Assembly: GCA_963617205.1 (NCBI GenBank)
Contig: CAVEOA010000004.1
Coordinates: 1-64,000 of the forward strand
Source: UBA11524 sp963617205
GTDB lineage: Bacteria > Bacillota > Clostridia > Christensenellales > Aristaeellaceae
DNA: 64,000 bases
Direction of reading: 5' to 3'
Shown here: positions 1 to 7,955 of the stretch, in pieces
Layout of the letters: each line of letters begins with the position of its first letter
Position numbering within the stretch: the stretch's first letter is position 1
The notes under the pieces: generated by a model
Databases searched by the model: none
The model's input: only the letters and a program-made list of their open reading frames with translations
Told to the model about the DNA's origin: nothing
Translations under genes and position numbers: made by a program

Positions 1-375
1 TTCAGCAGTTTCAAAAATTGGGCGTAAAGGTCGAGTGCGTGCAAACAGATAACGGGTTTGAATTTACCAATCGTTTTTCCAACAGCCAGAAAGATAAATT
101 GACCCTTTTTGAAAGCACGGCTCAAGAGTTGGGGATTCGACACAAGCTCATCCGCCCATATACGCCTCGGCATAATGGAAAAGTTGAGCGCAGTCATCGA
201 GAAGACCAGCGACTTTTCTATGATTCCCATTCCTTCTACTCTCTCGACGATTTTGATGGGCAGCTAGCTGCCCATCAAAGCCGCACCAACAACCGACCTA
301 TGCGTCCTTTGAAGTGGGCTTCTCCGAAACAAAAACTTGCTTCCTATCGTGTCCAAAATGATTGACAAACCTACA
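1..375 (+). mobile_element. Right end of an IS481-like insertion sequence
   Basis: The first ~375 bases hold the 3' part of a DDE transposase gene, of visibly lower GC than its neighbours, directly abutting the 3' end of a minus-strand gene that stops at 404. The right terminus is inferred to lie near 375: the complementary strand there reads TGTAGGTTTGTCAATC, which has the TG...CA form of insertion-sequence ends and would place the transposase stop codon inside the terminal repeat. The left end is outside the window, so neither the matching inverted repeat nor a target duplication can be seen. Confidence 0.6.
3..365 (+). CDS. IS481-like transposase, C-terminal part (start outside window)
   Basis: This is the C-terminal ~120 residues of an integrase-core (rve) transposase. 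The reading frame is open back to the window edge, so the true start lies upstream. Visible hallmarks are the second catalytic Asp in QTDNGFEF and the catalytic Glu in the segment RPYTPRHNGKVERSHRED, which is characteristic of IS481/IS3-type enzymes; a C-terminal NNRPMRPL segment is also usual. No internal stop is seen in this part, so the copy may be intact. It would cut and join the ends of its own element. Assignment to IS481 rather than IS3 is from motif spacing only. Confidence 0.75.
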   Translation, partial: QQFQKLGVKVECVQTDNGFEFTNRFSNSQKDKLTLFESTAQELGIRHKLIRPYTPRHNGKVERSHREDQRLFYDSHSFYSLDDFDGQLAAHQSRTNNRPMRPLKWASPKQKLASYRVQND

Positions 376-403
376 TTCCGCGAAAAAAACGTGTCAGGCA
401 GGA

Positions 404-1036
404 TTAAAGATCTGCCGCGATGTCGATGTTGACGCCCTTGAGCAGTACGGCGGCACCCTGCTTCGCCTCGCCGCTGTCCGCATGCGCCAGCAGCCATTTG
501 TTGCGTGCCCACAGCGTGCGGTCGAGCTTGTTCGCGCCGTCAGCCGGGCGGAAGTCGGTGTTCGTCTTGTCAGGCAGGGCGACCAGCACGCGGAAGCCCT
601 TCGCATCATCGGTGTGGCAGGGCGCATAGTGCAGCGTCGTGGCATAGACCTCGACCAGCACGCCGGCAGGCACGCGGAACGCCTTGACCTTCGCGGTGTC
701 CAGCTCGCCGTCCTCCAGATCGGAGAGCGTCGCAAGCAGCAGGATGAAGTCCTCCGTGCCGAGGTTGAACTCGCTGTCACGGTGATATTCCAGGCAGTTC
801 AGCTTCGTGTTGTGTCCGTTGCAATAGCCCAGCTGGAACGGCATGCCGCCGAAGAGACCTGTGCCGATGGCTTCGGCGTCGGGGGCAGCGTGAAGCGCTT
901 CATCGCGGGGCACATAAACGGTGCCGGCAGGGCAGGGCGTTTCGGCAAGCGCCTTGAGCAGCCCATCCACAGGATAGCCGTCAACCACACGGCCGTAGGG
1001 CTTGAATGCAGCGTCAAATACAGACAGAATTTCCAT
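404..1036 (-). CDS. DUF4867 family cupin-like protein
   Basis: A 210-residue cytoplasmic protein with no signal peptide or membrane segment. The central part (HNTKLNCLEYHRDSEFN, then a run of beta-strand-like hydrophobic stretches and LHYAPCH) fits the DUF4867 family, a small RmlC-like cupin group that in other Firmicutes tends to sit among sugar metabolism genes. Conserved His and Glu residues in HNTK...LEYH and LHYAPCH are plausible metal ligands. The start is well supported by an AGGAGG box 8 bases upstream. It follows the 1119-1616 gene on the same strand by 82 bases and may be co-transcribed from the promoter at 1662-1690. Enzymatic role is unknown. Confidence 0.7.
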   Translation of the reverse strand: MEILSVFDAAFKPYGRVVDGYPVDGLLKALAETPCPAGTVYVPRDEALHAAPDAEAIGTGLFGGMPFQLGYCNGHNTKLNCLEYHRDSEFNLGTEDFILLLATLSDLEDGELDTAKVKAFRVPAGVLVEVYATTLHYAPCHTDDAKGFRVLVALPDKTNTDFRPADGANKLDRTLWARNKWLLAHADSGEAKQGAAVLLKGVNIDIAADL

Positions 1037-1118
1037 TGGAATTGCCTCCTCTTATTTTGCGTCGCTTCCGATGCGAACGTCATTCTAATTCGATGGCGAG
1101 TGCCGGATTCCTGCCGTG

Positions 1119-1616
1119 TCAGCGAATAATTCCGTCCTCGATTTCGGGCTTCTGATACCAGCGCTTTGTCAGCATATCCTTATAGCGCGGCTGAATGTTG
1201 TATTCAAACCAGATATCGCGCTGACCGTTCATGGTGGTTTCCTCGCGCACGGCAAAGGAATAATTGCGCTCATCACGCAGCTGCTCCATGTCGGCGGAAA
1301 TCGCCAGCGCCAGCGCATGCAGCACGCGTTGATCCGCAATGGGGTCAAAGCCGCGCTCCTCGAAGATGAAACGGCAGACGGTGTTCATCGGGCGGAAGAG
1401 CACGATGCGCACCTCATTCCGGCGGATGATGACGCGGTCAACGCAGCAGCGGCTTGCCGTTCGCAGGACAGGATAGAGCGCTTGATACACGTCCGTTGTG
1501 CGGACGCGCTCGACAAGCAGGCGTTCCGCCTTCTGCTTTTTCCGGTGTCGCTGCAGAAAGAAGAGCAGAAGAAGCAGGATGAACGTGCCGATTGCGGCAA
1601 TCATCAACAAATGCAT
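1119..1616 (-). CDS. Small single-pass membrane protein, unknown
   Basis: A 165-residue protein with one N-terminal membrane helix (about residues 3-21: LLMIAAIGTFILLLLLFFLQ) followed by a basic stretch RHRKKQK, predicting a cytoplasmic C-terminal domain of ~140 residues. No known domain is recognised; the soluble part carries two cysteines in a row (SRCCVD) and mixed alpha/beta character. A GGAG-rich leader precedes the start, and a near-consensus promoter lies just upstream, so it is probably really expressed, perhaps together with the DUF4867 gene downstream. Confidence 0.6.
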   Translation of the reverse strand: MHLLMIAAIGTFILLLLLFFLQRHRKKQKAERLLVERVRTTDVYQALYPVLRTASRCCVDRVIIRRNEVRIVLFRPMNTVCRFIFEERGFDPIADQRVLHALALAISADMEQLRDERNYSFAVREETTMNGQRDIWFEYNIQPRYKDMLTKRWYQKPEIEDGIIR

Positions 1617-1661
1617 GAGCCTCGCTCCTCTCCTCCATTTGACCGTTCAGCTGTTGCCGTT

Positions 1662-1690
1662 ATTGTAGCAAAAACGGCGCAGTATGTCAA
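1662..1690 (-). promoter_or_regulatory. Sigma-A-like promoter for the small membrane protein gene
   Basis: On the minus strand TTGACA (1685-1690), a 17-bp spacer and TACAAT (1662-1667). It lies immediately downstream of the terminator of the foldase gene and 46 bases before the start codon at 1616. Confidence 0.85.
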
Positions 1691-1696
1691 CTTAAT

Positions 1697-1729
1697 AAAA
1701 AAGGCTGCCTCCCGCTTGGGGAGACAGCC
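1697..1729 (-). terminator. Intrinsic terminator of the foldase gene
   Basis: On the minus strand a GC-rich hairpin GGCTGTCTCCC / GGGAGGCAGCC with a short loop is followed by a run of six T. It lies 19 bases after the stop codon of the PrsA-like gene. Confidence 0.9.
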
Positions 1730-1747
1730 ACTGCTGATATCGGTGAA

Positions 1748-3190
1748 TCAGTTATCCAGGACGCTCTTGTTAATCTGAGCATTCGCATCGGAAACCCACT
1801 GGTCAATGGTCTCGGTCTTCACGGTTTCCTGCTTGGCGCTCAGGAGGTCAGACTCGATGCCTTCGCGCACGGTTTCGAGGTCAACTGCGCCTTCCTCAAC
1901 GTCACCAGCGTACTTGATGATGTAGTAGCCGTAGCTGCCTTCAATCTTGGTCGTGTGGTCGCCGACATTCTTCAGCAGCATGGCGGCATCAACAAACGCG
2001 GAGTCGAAGGAAGAGAAGCCTTCGCAGATCTGATAGCCGGTCTCGGCGTAATCAGAGCCTTCTGCCATGCCGGGGTCATCGTTGTGCGCTGCGACAAGCG
2101 CATCCCAATCCTCGCCGTTATCCAGTGCATCGAGCACCTCGTCCGCCTCGGTCGTGATGTTCGCCCATTCCTGCGCCTTCGCCAGCTCGAGTTGCTGCTC
2201 AAGATACGCGACCTTCGCCTTGGCCTGTGCAAGGGTGATCACCGCTTCGGAGACGTTCTCCTCGAGCTCCTCGGTGAAGTTCGTGGTCGTGCTCTCGACT
2301 TCAAACGTTGCGTTGGGCGTTTCGGATTCCTGCTCCTTCGCCACGACCGTCACCTGCGCGACAAGGTCATCCGTGTTCTCCACGCCGAGATCGCTCACAG
2401 CAGTCGTTGCCGTCGTTTCCTCGCTCTGCGCGGTCGTGAGGGCGGACTGGATCTCGCTGACCAGAGCAGCGTCCTCGTCGTTGAACTTGATGAGAATCTG
2501 CTTGACATAGCGGTAGCCAGCCGGACGATAGTAGATGGTATCGCCGTTGAGCACCGCCTTGCCGTATGCTTCGAGATCGCTCTCGTAGCTCGTCTTGGCT
2601 TCTTCAACCTTGCTGTTGAATTCCGCCGTAATTTCCTCTTCGGTCACCGCGACGTCCTTGATGGCATATGCCTCTGCCTTTTCCATGAGCAGGGATTCGA
2701 GCAGGCTCTTGCGGATGGATTCCTCGGTGTAGCCGTACTCCGTCAGCTTCGCTTCAATCTCCTCCAACTGCGTTTCGGTCGAGAGGCTGAAGTTGCTCGC
2801 GGCGCTCTCACGCAGCGTTTCCAGCTCGGACTGCACGTCCTCATCGAGCTGCGCGTTTTCCTCGTCGGTCAACTCGTCGAGACCGAGCTCCTTGGCCTTG
2901 GCAATCAGCACGGAGCGCTCCACCAGACCGTCAATGACGCTGTCGGTGATGCTGGAAATCGTCTCTGCATTGGTTGAATCGAACGTCAAGCCATACAGGG
3001 AGTAAATATATTCATACTGCTGAATGGTATAATCGATATTCGCCTGTACCTGCGCTTTGGTGTACGTATCATCGCCGACGCGGATGACCACGCGGGCATC
3101 GTCAACGGACTCATCCTTGACAATCAGCGAGCAGCCGCTGAGCAGCATCGTCAGAACCAGCATCAGCGCCAGCAACGTTTTTTTCTGCAT
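1748..3190 (-). CDS. PrsA/SurA-like peptidyl-prolyl isomerase lipoprotein
   Basis: A secreted foldase of 480 residues anchored to the outer face of the membrane. The N-terminus is a lipoprotein signal (KKTLLALMLVLTMLLSGC) with lipobox LLSGC. Residues ~35-200 form a SurA-N-like helical chaperone region; a long Ala/Glu/Thr-rich helical stretch follows; the C-terminal third (DWDALVAAHNDDPGMAEGS ... FVDAAMLLKNVGDHT ... YGYYIIKYAG) matches a parvulin (PpiC) rotamase domain. It is longer than B. subtilis PrsA (~290 residues) because of the helical region. Three in-frame ATGs occur at 3205, 3196 and 3190; GGAGAG lies correctly only for 3190. It has its own promoter and terminator, so it is monocistronic. 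Confidence 0.85.
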   Translation of the reverse strand: MQKKTLLALMLVLTMLLSGCSLIVKDESVDDARVVIRVGDDTYTKAQVQANIDYTIQQYEYIYSLYGLTFDSTNAETISSITDSVIDGLVERSVLIAKAKELGLDELTDEENAQLDEDVQSELETLRESAASNFSLSTETQLEEIEAKLTEYGYTEESIRKSLLESLLMEKAEAYAIKDVAVTEEEITAEFNSKVEEAKTSYESDLEAYGKAVLNGDTIYYRPAGYRYVKQILIKFNDEDAALVSEIQSALTTAQSEETTATTAVSDLGVENTDDLVAQVTVVAKEQESETPNATFEVESTTTNFTEELEENVSEAVITLAQAKAKVAYLEQQLELAKAQEWANITTEADEVLDALDNGEDWDALVAAHNDDPGMAEGSDYAETGYQICEGFSSFDSAFVDAAMLLKNVGDHTTKIEGSYGYYIIKYAGDVEEGAVDLETVREGIESDLLSAKQETVKTETIDQWVSDANAQINKSVLDN

Positions 3191-3237
3191 AAACATACTC
3201 TCCATTTCACCATTTTCATTCCGGGGATACTTTGTTC

Positions 3238-3266
3238 ATTATACCCCAACCTTGCACGATTGACAA
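3238..3266 (-). promoter_or_regulatory. Promoter of the foldase gene
   Basis: Minus strand TTGTCA (3261-3266), 17-bp spacer, TATAAT (3238-3243). The start codon is ~48 bases downstream. Confidence 0.85.
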
Positions 3267-3392
3267 GCATGATTCCGCGCTTTCCTGTTAATTTTTTTTG
3301 AAAATTCATCGGGAAGGCAGATGGAAGTCTGCCCGCGCTTCAACAATTTCCCACGCGGACTGTAAAGCTGGGCGAAAAAATCGGCGAAAGGA

Positions 3393-3421
3393 TGCACAAG
3401 CGGCGCCAAATCTGATAGAAT
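3393..3421 (+). promoter_or_regulatory. Possible promoter for the ABC exporter genes
   Basis: TGCACA (3393-3398), 17-bp spacer, TAGAAT (3416-3421), 30 bases before the start codon at 3451. The -35 box matches only four of six positions, so this is tentative. Confidence 0.4.
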
Positions 3422-3450
3422 GAAATGTATTCGTTCTTGAGGAGGCATCC

Positions 3451-5232
3451 ATGAAGGAATTGAAGCTGGCGTGGCGGTATGTTCGCCGTCACTGGTGGCA
3501 GTACATTCTGGGGATTCTGGCGCTTTTCGTGGTTGATGCGGTCAATGTGTATGTGCCGCAGTTCGCCGGCGAAATCACCAATGGACTTGACCAGCACACG
3601 CTCGGCATGGACGGCGTGATGGGACTGGTGTGGAAAATTGTGCTCATTGGCGTGGTCATCGCCATCGGACGCTTCTGCTGGCGCATCTTCCTTTTCGGTG
3701 CGGCGCGTTCCATCGAGAAGGAGATTCGCGGCGACCTGTTTCGGCATCTGTCAACGCTGTCCGCACGCTATTATAACGAGCACAAGACCGGCGACCTGAT
3801 GGCGCACTTCACCAATGACCTGCAGGCGGTGCGTTCGCTGCTGGGCATGACGGTCATCAGCGCGTTTGATGCGACCGTCATGATGGTGCTCGTGCTCTGG
3901 CAGATGATGACCTATGTCAGCCCGAAGCTGACAATGGTGGCGGTCATTCCGCTGATTCTGATTATCTTCGGCGACTATTTCTACGGCAAGCTGATGCACA
4001 AGCGCTTCATTGCCAAGCAGGAGGCGTTCTCGACGCTGACCGACCAGGTGCAGGAGACGGTTTCCGGCATCCGCGTCATCAAGGCGTTTGTGCAGGAACG
4101 CAAGGAGCTGTATGCGTTTGCCAAAACGGTCGCCTTCACGCGTGAGAAGAACCTCGGCGTGGTGCGTTTGCAGGCGCTCGTCATGCCGCTGCTGGATCTT
4201 GTCGTGGGGCTTTCAAGCCTGCTGACGCTCGTCTACGGCGGCTATCTGGCGATTTACGGCGAAATCAATGTCGGACAGTTCATTACCTTCAATTCGTATG
4301 TAACGATGCTCGTCTGGCCGATGATGGCAGTGGGCGAATGCATCACGAGCGTCAGTCAGGGGCTGGCAAGCCTGCGCCGCCTTTGCGGGATCTTCGATGC
4401 GAAGCCGGACATTGTCGACAGCGACAGGACGGATAGCAGCCTGACCTCGCTGCACGGCGACATCGCCATCAATCACCTGACGTTCGCCTATCCCGACCAG
4501 CCGGAAACGACCGTGCTTGAGGACGTTTCGGTGACAGTCAGGGCAGGGGAGACGCTGGCGGTCCTCGGGCGGACAGGCTCCGGCAAGAGCACGCTGCCGA
4601 GCCTGCTCATGCGCCTCTATGATGTGCCGGATGGCATGATTACGATTGACGGTCATTCGCTCAGGGAGATTCCGCTGAAGGTGCTGCGCACGAACATCGC
4701 CTGTGTGCCGCAGGACAGCTTCCTCTTCTCGGATACGCTGCAGAACAACATTGCGTTCGGCTCGGAGAACAAGTCCCTTGAAGCGGTCGAGCAGGCGGCG
4801 AAGGATGCCTGCATTCACGACAACATCATCGAATTTCCCGACGCGTATCAGACGATTGTCGGCGAACGCGGCGTGACGCTTTCAGGCGGTCAGAAGCAGC
4901 GCTCGTCCATCGCCCGCGCACTGATGAAGGACGCGCCGATTCTCCTGCTTGACGACGCGCTCTCCGCAGTCGATACGGACACGGAGCGGCAGATTCTCAA
5001 CAACCTGCGCCGCCTGCGGAACGGCCGCACGACCATCATCGTCGCGCACCGCATTTCCACCATTCAGGATGCCGACCACATTCTCGTCCTTGATGACGGC
5101 AAGGTGGAGGAATACGGCACGCATGAGGAGCTCATCAACAACGGCGGATTGTATCAGAGCCTGTACCGCAAGCAGCAGCTTGAGGAGCAGCTCAAGGAGA
5201 AGGGAGGCGCAGACCATGCAAACGAAGAATAA
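3451..5232 (+). CDS. Heterodimeric ABC exporter, subunit with degenerate ATP site
   Basis: A fused membrane-ATPase half-transporter of 593 residues: six membrane helices in residues ~15-310, then a nucleotide-binding domain with Walker A GRTGSGKST (about residue 375), Q-loop VPQDSFLF, canonical signature LSGGQKQR, Walker B ILLLDDALSAVD and switch His in VAHRIST. The residue after Walker B is Asp instead of the catalytic Glu, the hallmark of the degenerate-site partner in exporters such as LmrC or TM287. An AGGAGG box precedes the start. It overlaps the next subunit gene by 17 bases, so the two are translationally coupled. The substrate is unknown; multidrug or lipid export is typical of the family. 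Confidence 0.88.
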   Translation: MKELKLAWRYVRRHWWQYILGILALFVVDAVNVYVPQFAGEITNGLDQHTLGMDGVMGLVWKIVLIGVVIAIGRFCWRIFLFGAARSIEKEIRGDLFRHLSTLSARYYNEHKTGDLMAHFTNDLQAVRSLLGMTVISAFDATVMMVLVLWQMMTYVSPKLTMVAVIPLILIIFGDYFYGKLMHKRFIAKQEAFSTLTDQVQETVSGIRVIKAFVQERKELYAFAKTVAFTREKNLGVVRLQALVMPLLDLVVGLSSLLTLVYGGYLAIYGEINVGQFITFNSYVTMLVWPMMAVGECITSVSQGLASLRRLCGIFDAKPDIVDSDRTDSSLTSLHGDIAINHLTFAYPDQPETTVLEDVSVTVRAGETLAVLGRTGSGKSTLPSLLMRLYDVPDGMITIDGHSLREIPLKVLRTNIACVPQDSFLFSDTLQNNIAFGSENKSLEAVEQAAKDACIHDNIIEFPDAYQTIVGERGVTLSGGQKQRSSIARALMKDAPILLLDDALSAVDTDTERQILNNLRRLRNGRTTIIVAHRISTIQDADHILVLDDGKVEEYGTHEELINNGGLYQSLYRKQQLEEQLKEKGGADHANEE

Positions 5233-7006
5233 GAAGGAAGCAAACGACCTGCAATACAAGGGAAACGCCTTCCTGCGCCTGATGAAATACCTGAAGCCGT
5301 ACAAGAAGACGGTTGCGCTGTGCTGCGTGCTGGTGCTGTTCCTGACGGCATTCGACGTGCTGCGCCCGCGCATCATCGGCGACGCCATCGACCTGTACAT
5401 CACGCAGGACAGCGCACAGGAGCTTGCGCCGGATGTGCGCTTTCAGGGTATCGTGAAGGCTGCCGGGCTGTATATCCTGATTCTCGTGCTGCAGTTCCTG
5501 TGCAACCGCGTGCAGTACATGAAGATTCAGGAGACCGGACAGAACATCGTCAGCACGCTGCGCAACGAGGTGATGGCGCATGTCGAAAGCCTGTCCATGC
5601 GCTTCTTTGATCTGACGCCTGTCGGCAAAATTGTCACGCGAATTACCAACGACACCGAGGCGGTCAACGACCTGTACGCCAACACGATTGTCCGCCTGTT
5701 CCGTAACGTCGTCAAAATCGTCGCGCTGATTGCCATCATGGTCGTGATGAACCCCCGCATGGCGATGCTCTCGCTCGTGATGGTGCCGGTTGTTGCGGTG
5801 CTGACGGTCGTGTTCCGCAAGCTGAGCCGCAGGGCATACCAGACGGTCAGGACGCGCCTGACGACGATGAACACCTTCCTGAGCGAGCACCTTTCCGGTA
5901 TGCGCGTCATCCAGATTTTCGCACGCGAGAAGGAGAAGTGCGATGAATTCGAGCAGAAGAACGAATCGCTCTATCGCGCCGGTCTGCGCGAAATGATGGT
6001 GTTCGCCATCTTCCGCCCGAGCATCTATTTCTCCTCGATTATCGCGACGGCAATTATCCTGGGCGGCGGCAGCTCGCTCGTGCTGAACGGCGTTATCTCC
6101 ATCGGCATGCTCTACACGTTCACCGACTATATTTCGCAGCTGTTCACGCCGATTCAGGAGCTGGCGGAGCAATTCTCGACCCTGCAGAGCGCCATTGCTT
6201 CGGCAGAAAAGATTTTCACGCTCCTCGACGTCAAGCCCATGGTGAACGACAGCCCCGATGCAAAGACGCTGCCGGCCGTCAAGGGCAGAATCGAGTTCGA
6301 CCATGTCTGGTTCGCGTATGATGACGTGAACTGGGTGCTGCGCGACGTGTCCTTCACCATCGAGCCGGGGCAGAAGGTGGCGTTTGTCGGCGCGACAGGC
6401 GCAGGCAAATCGTCCATCCTGAATCTCATCGGGCGATACTACGATGTGCAGAAGGGCAGCATCCGCGTTGACGGCGTTGATGTCCGCAACATGACGCGTG
6501 AGCAGCTCCGCTCCGCCATCGGGCAGGTGCAGCAGGATGTGTTCATCTTCACCGGCACCATCGCCAGCAACATCCGCCTCCGCGATGAGAACATCACGGA
6601 CGAGCAGGTGCGCCGGGCAGCAGAGTACACGAATGCATCGCACTTTATCAACCGTCTGCCGGATGGCTATGACGAGCATGTCACCGAGCGCGGCGCAACC
6701 TTCTCCTCCGGTCAGCGGCAGCTGCTGTCGTTCGCACGGACGCTTGCGCACGACCCGACCATTCTGATTCTCGACGAAGCGACCGCAAACATCGACACGG
6801 AAACCGAACAGTGGATTCAGGAGGCGCTCGAACGGCTGATGGAGGGACGCACGTCCATCATTGTCGCGCATCGCCTGTCCACCATTCAGCATGCCGACCG
6901 CATCATCGTCATGCACCATGGCAAAATCCGCGAATCCGGCACGCATCAGGAGCTGCTGGCGATGGATGGCATCTACCGCAAGCTCTACGAGCTGCAGCTG
7001 TCGTAA
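5216..7006 (+). CDS. Heterodimeric ABC exporter, catalytically competent subunit
   Basis: The partner half-transporter, 596 residues: six membrane helices (the first near LCCVLVLFLTAFDVLRPRII) and an ATPase domain with Walker A GATGAGKSS, Q-loop QVQQDVFIF, Walker B LILDEATANID with the catalytic Glu, and switch His in VAHRLST. Its signature motif is FSSGQRQ instead of LSGGQ. Together with the upstream subunit (Asp after Walker B, normal signature) this gives one functional and one degenerate ATP site, as known for LmrCD and TM287/288. The start chosen is the ATG at 5216, inside the upstream gene and after GGGAGG; in-frame sequence before it is the out-of-frame reading of that gene. Confidence 0.9.
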   Translation: MQTKNKKEANDLQYKGNAFLRLMKYLKPYKKTVALCCVLVLFLTAFDVLRPRIIGDAIDLYITQDSAQELAPDVRFQGIVKAAGLYILILVLQFLCNRVQYMKIQETGQNIVSTLRNEVMAHVESLSMRFFDLTPVGKIVTRITNDTEAVNDLYANTIVRLFRNVVKIVALIAIMVVMNPRMAMLSLVMVPVVAVLTVVFRKLSRRAYQTVRTRLTTMNTFLSEHLSGMRVIQIFAREKEKCDEFEQKNESLYRAGLREMMVFAIFRPSIYFSSIIATAIILGGGSSLVLNGVISIGMLYTFTDYISQLFTPIQELAEQFSTLQSAIASAEKIFTLLDVKPMVNDSPDAKTLPAVKGRIEFDHVWFAYDDVNWVLRDVSFTIEPGQKVAFVGATGAGKSSILNLIGRYYDVQKGSIRVDGVDVRNMTREQLRSAIGQVQQDVFIFTGTIASNIRLRDENITDEQVRRAAEYTNASHFINRLPDGYDEHVTERGATFSSGQRQLLSFARTLAHDPTILILDEATANIDTETEQWIQEALERLMEGRTSIIVAHRLSTIQHADRIIVMHHGKIRESGTHQELLAMDGIYRKLYELQLS

Positions 7007-7045
7007 TTTTTCGCGCAATTACCTTGGAAAAGCGAAAAAAAGCAG

Positions 7046-7074
7046 TTGAAAAACAGAATCCGATGTGCTATAAT
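7046..7074 (+). promoter_or_regulatory. Promoter of rpsB-tsf
   Basis: TTGAAA (7046-7051), 17-bp spacer, TATAAT (7069-7074) preceded by TGC, giving an extended -10. It leaves a leader of about 100 nt before rpsB. Confidence 0.9.
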
Positions 7075-7110
7075 CTACAAGACTACGCACCTTTGCCATG
7101 CGACCTTGTT

Positions 7111-7129
7111 CTGCGGAGCAGTTCCGCAG
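7111..7129 (+). promoter_or_regulatory. Hairpin in the rpsB leader
   Basis: A perfect 7-bp stem CTGCGGA / TCCGCAG with a 5-nt loop lies in the ~100-nt 5' leader of rpsB. Many ribosomal protein operons are autoregulated through leader structure, so this could be an S2-binding element; that is inference. No T-run follows, so it is not a terminator. Confidence 0.4.
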
Positions 7130-7180
7130 TGGGCATCGCGAAAAGGCAGAGGGTGGTGAAAAACAAGGAGGATTATCACT

Positions 7181-7909
7181 ATGGCAGTCATTTCCATGAA
7201 GCAGCTCCTCGAAGCCGGCGTCCACTTCGGTCATCAGACCCGCCGCTGGAACCCGAAGATGGCTCAGTACATCTTCACGGAGCGCAACGGTATCTACATC
7301 ATCGACCTGCAGAAGACCGTCCGCAAGATTGACGAAGCATACGCTTTCGTCCGCGACGTTGCGATGCAGGGCAAGACCGTGCTGTTTGTCGGCACGAAGA
7401 AGCAGGCGCAGGAGTCCATCGAATCCGAGGCGAAGCGCTGCAACATGTATTATGTCAACAACCGCTGGCTGGGCGGCATGCTGACCAACTTCCGCACCAT
7501 TCAGACCCGTATCCGCCGCCTGAATGACATCGACAAAATGGAAGCAAACGGTCAGTTCGAGCTCCTGCCCAAGAAGGAAGTTATCAAGCTCAAGGCCGAG
7601 CGCGAAAAGCTCGAGCAGAACATCGGCGGCATCCGCGAAATGAAGAAGCTGCCGGGCGCGCTGTTCGTGGTTGACCCCCGCAAGGAGCACATCGCTGTGA
7701 CCGAGGCCCGCATCCTGAACATCCCGATCGTCGGTATCGTTGATACCAACTGCGATCCGGACGAAATCGACTACGTCATCCCCGGCAACGACGACGCCAT
7801 CCGCGCCGTGAAGCTGATCGCCGGCAAGATGGCTGATGCTGTGCTGGAAGGCAAGCAGGGCGAGCAGTCCGCTGAGGAAGCGCCCGCCGCCGAGAAGACG
7901 GAAGCCTAA
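7181..7909 (+). CDS. rpsB: 30S ribosomal protein S2
   Basis: A 242-residue small-subunit protein, the usual length. The N-terminus (MKQLLEAGVHFGHQTRRWNPKM) is the conserved S2 signature, followed by YIFTERNGIYIIDLQKT, the NNRWLGGMLTNF segment and the C-terminal DTNCDPDEIDYVIPGNDDAIRA block. A short acidic/Ala-rich tail ends the protein. AAGGAGG lies 9 bases before the ATG. It leads an rpsB-tsf operon with its own promoter and ends at the terminator after tsf. In many bacteria pyrH and frr follow directly; here they lie about 14 kb downstream. Confidence 0.98.
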   Translation: MAVISMKQLLEAGVHFGHQTRRWNPKMAQYIFTERNGIYIIDLQKTVRKIDEAYAFVRDVAMQGKTVLFVGTKKQAQESIESEAKRCNMYYVNNRWLGGMLTNFRTIQTRIRRLNDIDKMEANGQFELLPKKEVIKLKAEREKLEQNIGGIREMKKLPGALFVVDPRKEHIAVTEARILNIPIVGIVDTNCDPDEIDYVIPGNDDAIRAVKLIAGKMADAVLEGKQGEQSAEEAPAAEKTEA

Positions 7910-7955
7910 TTTCCTCGATTGAGCGACAAGAACATTATATAGGAGGGCGAAACCT

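Noticed and set aside
362..1129. 255-residue plus-strand ORF covering the DUF4867 gene
   Set aside because: Complement of the DUF4867 gene, which has a clear family match and ribosome binding site.
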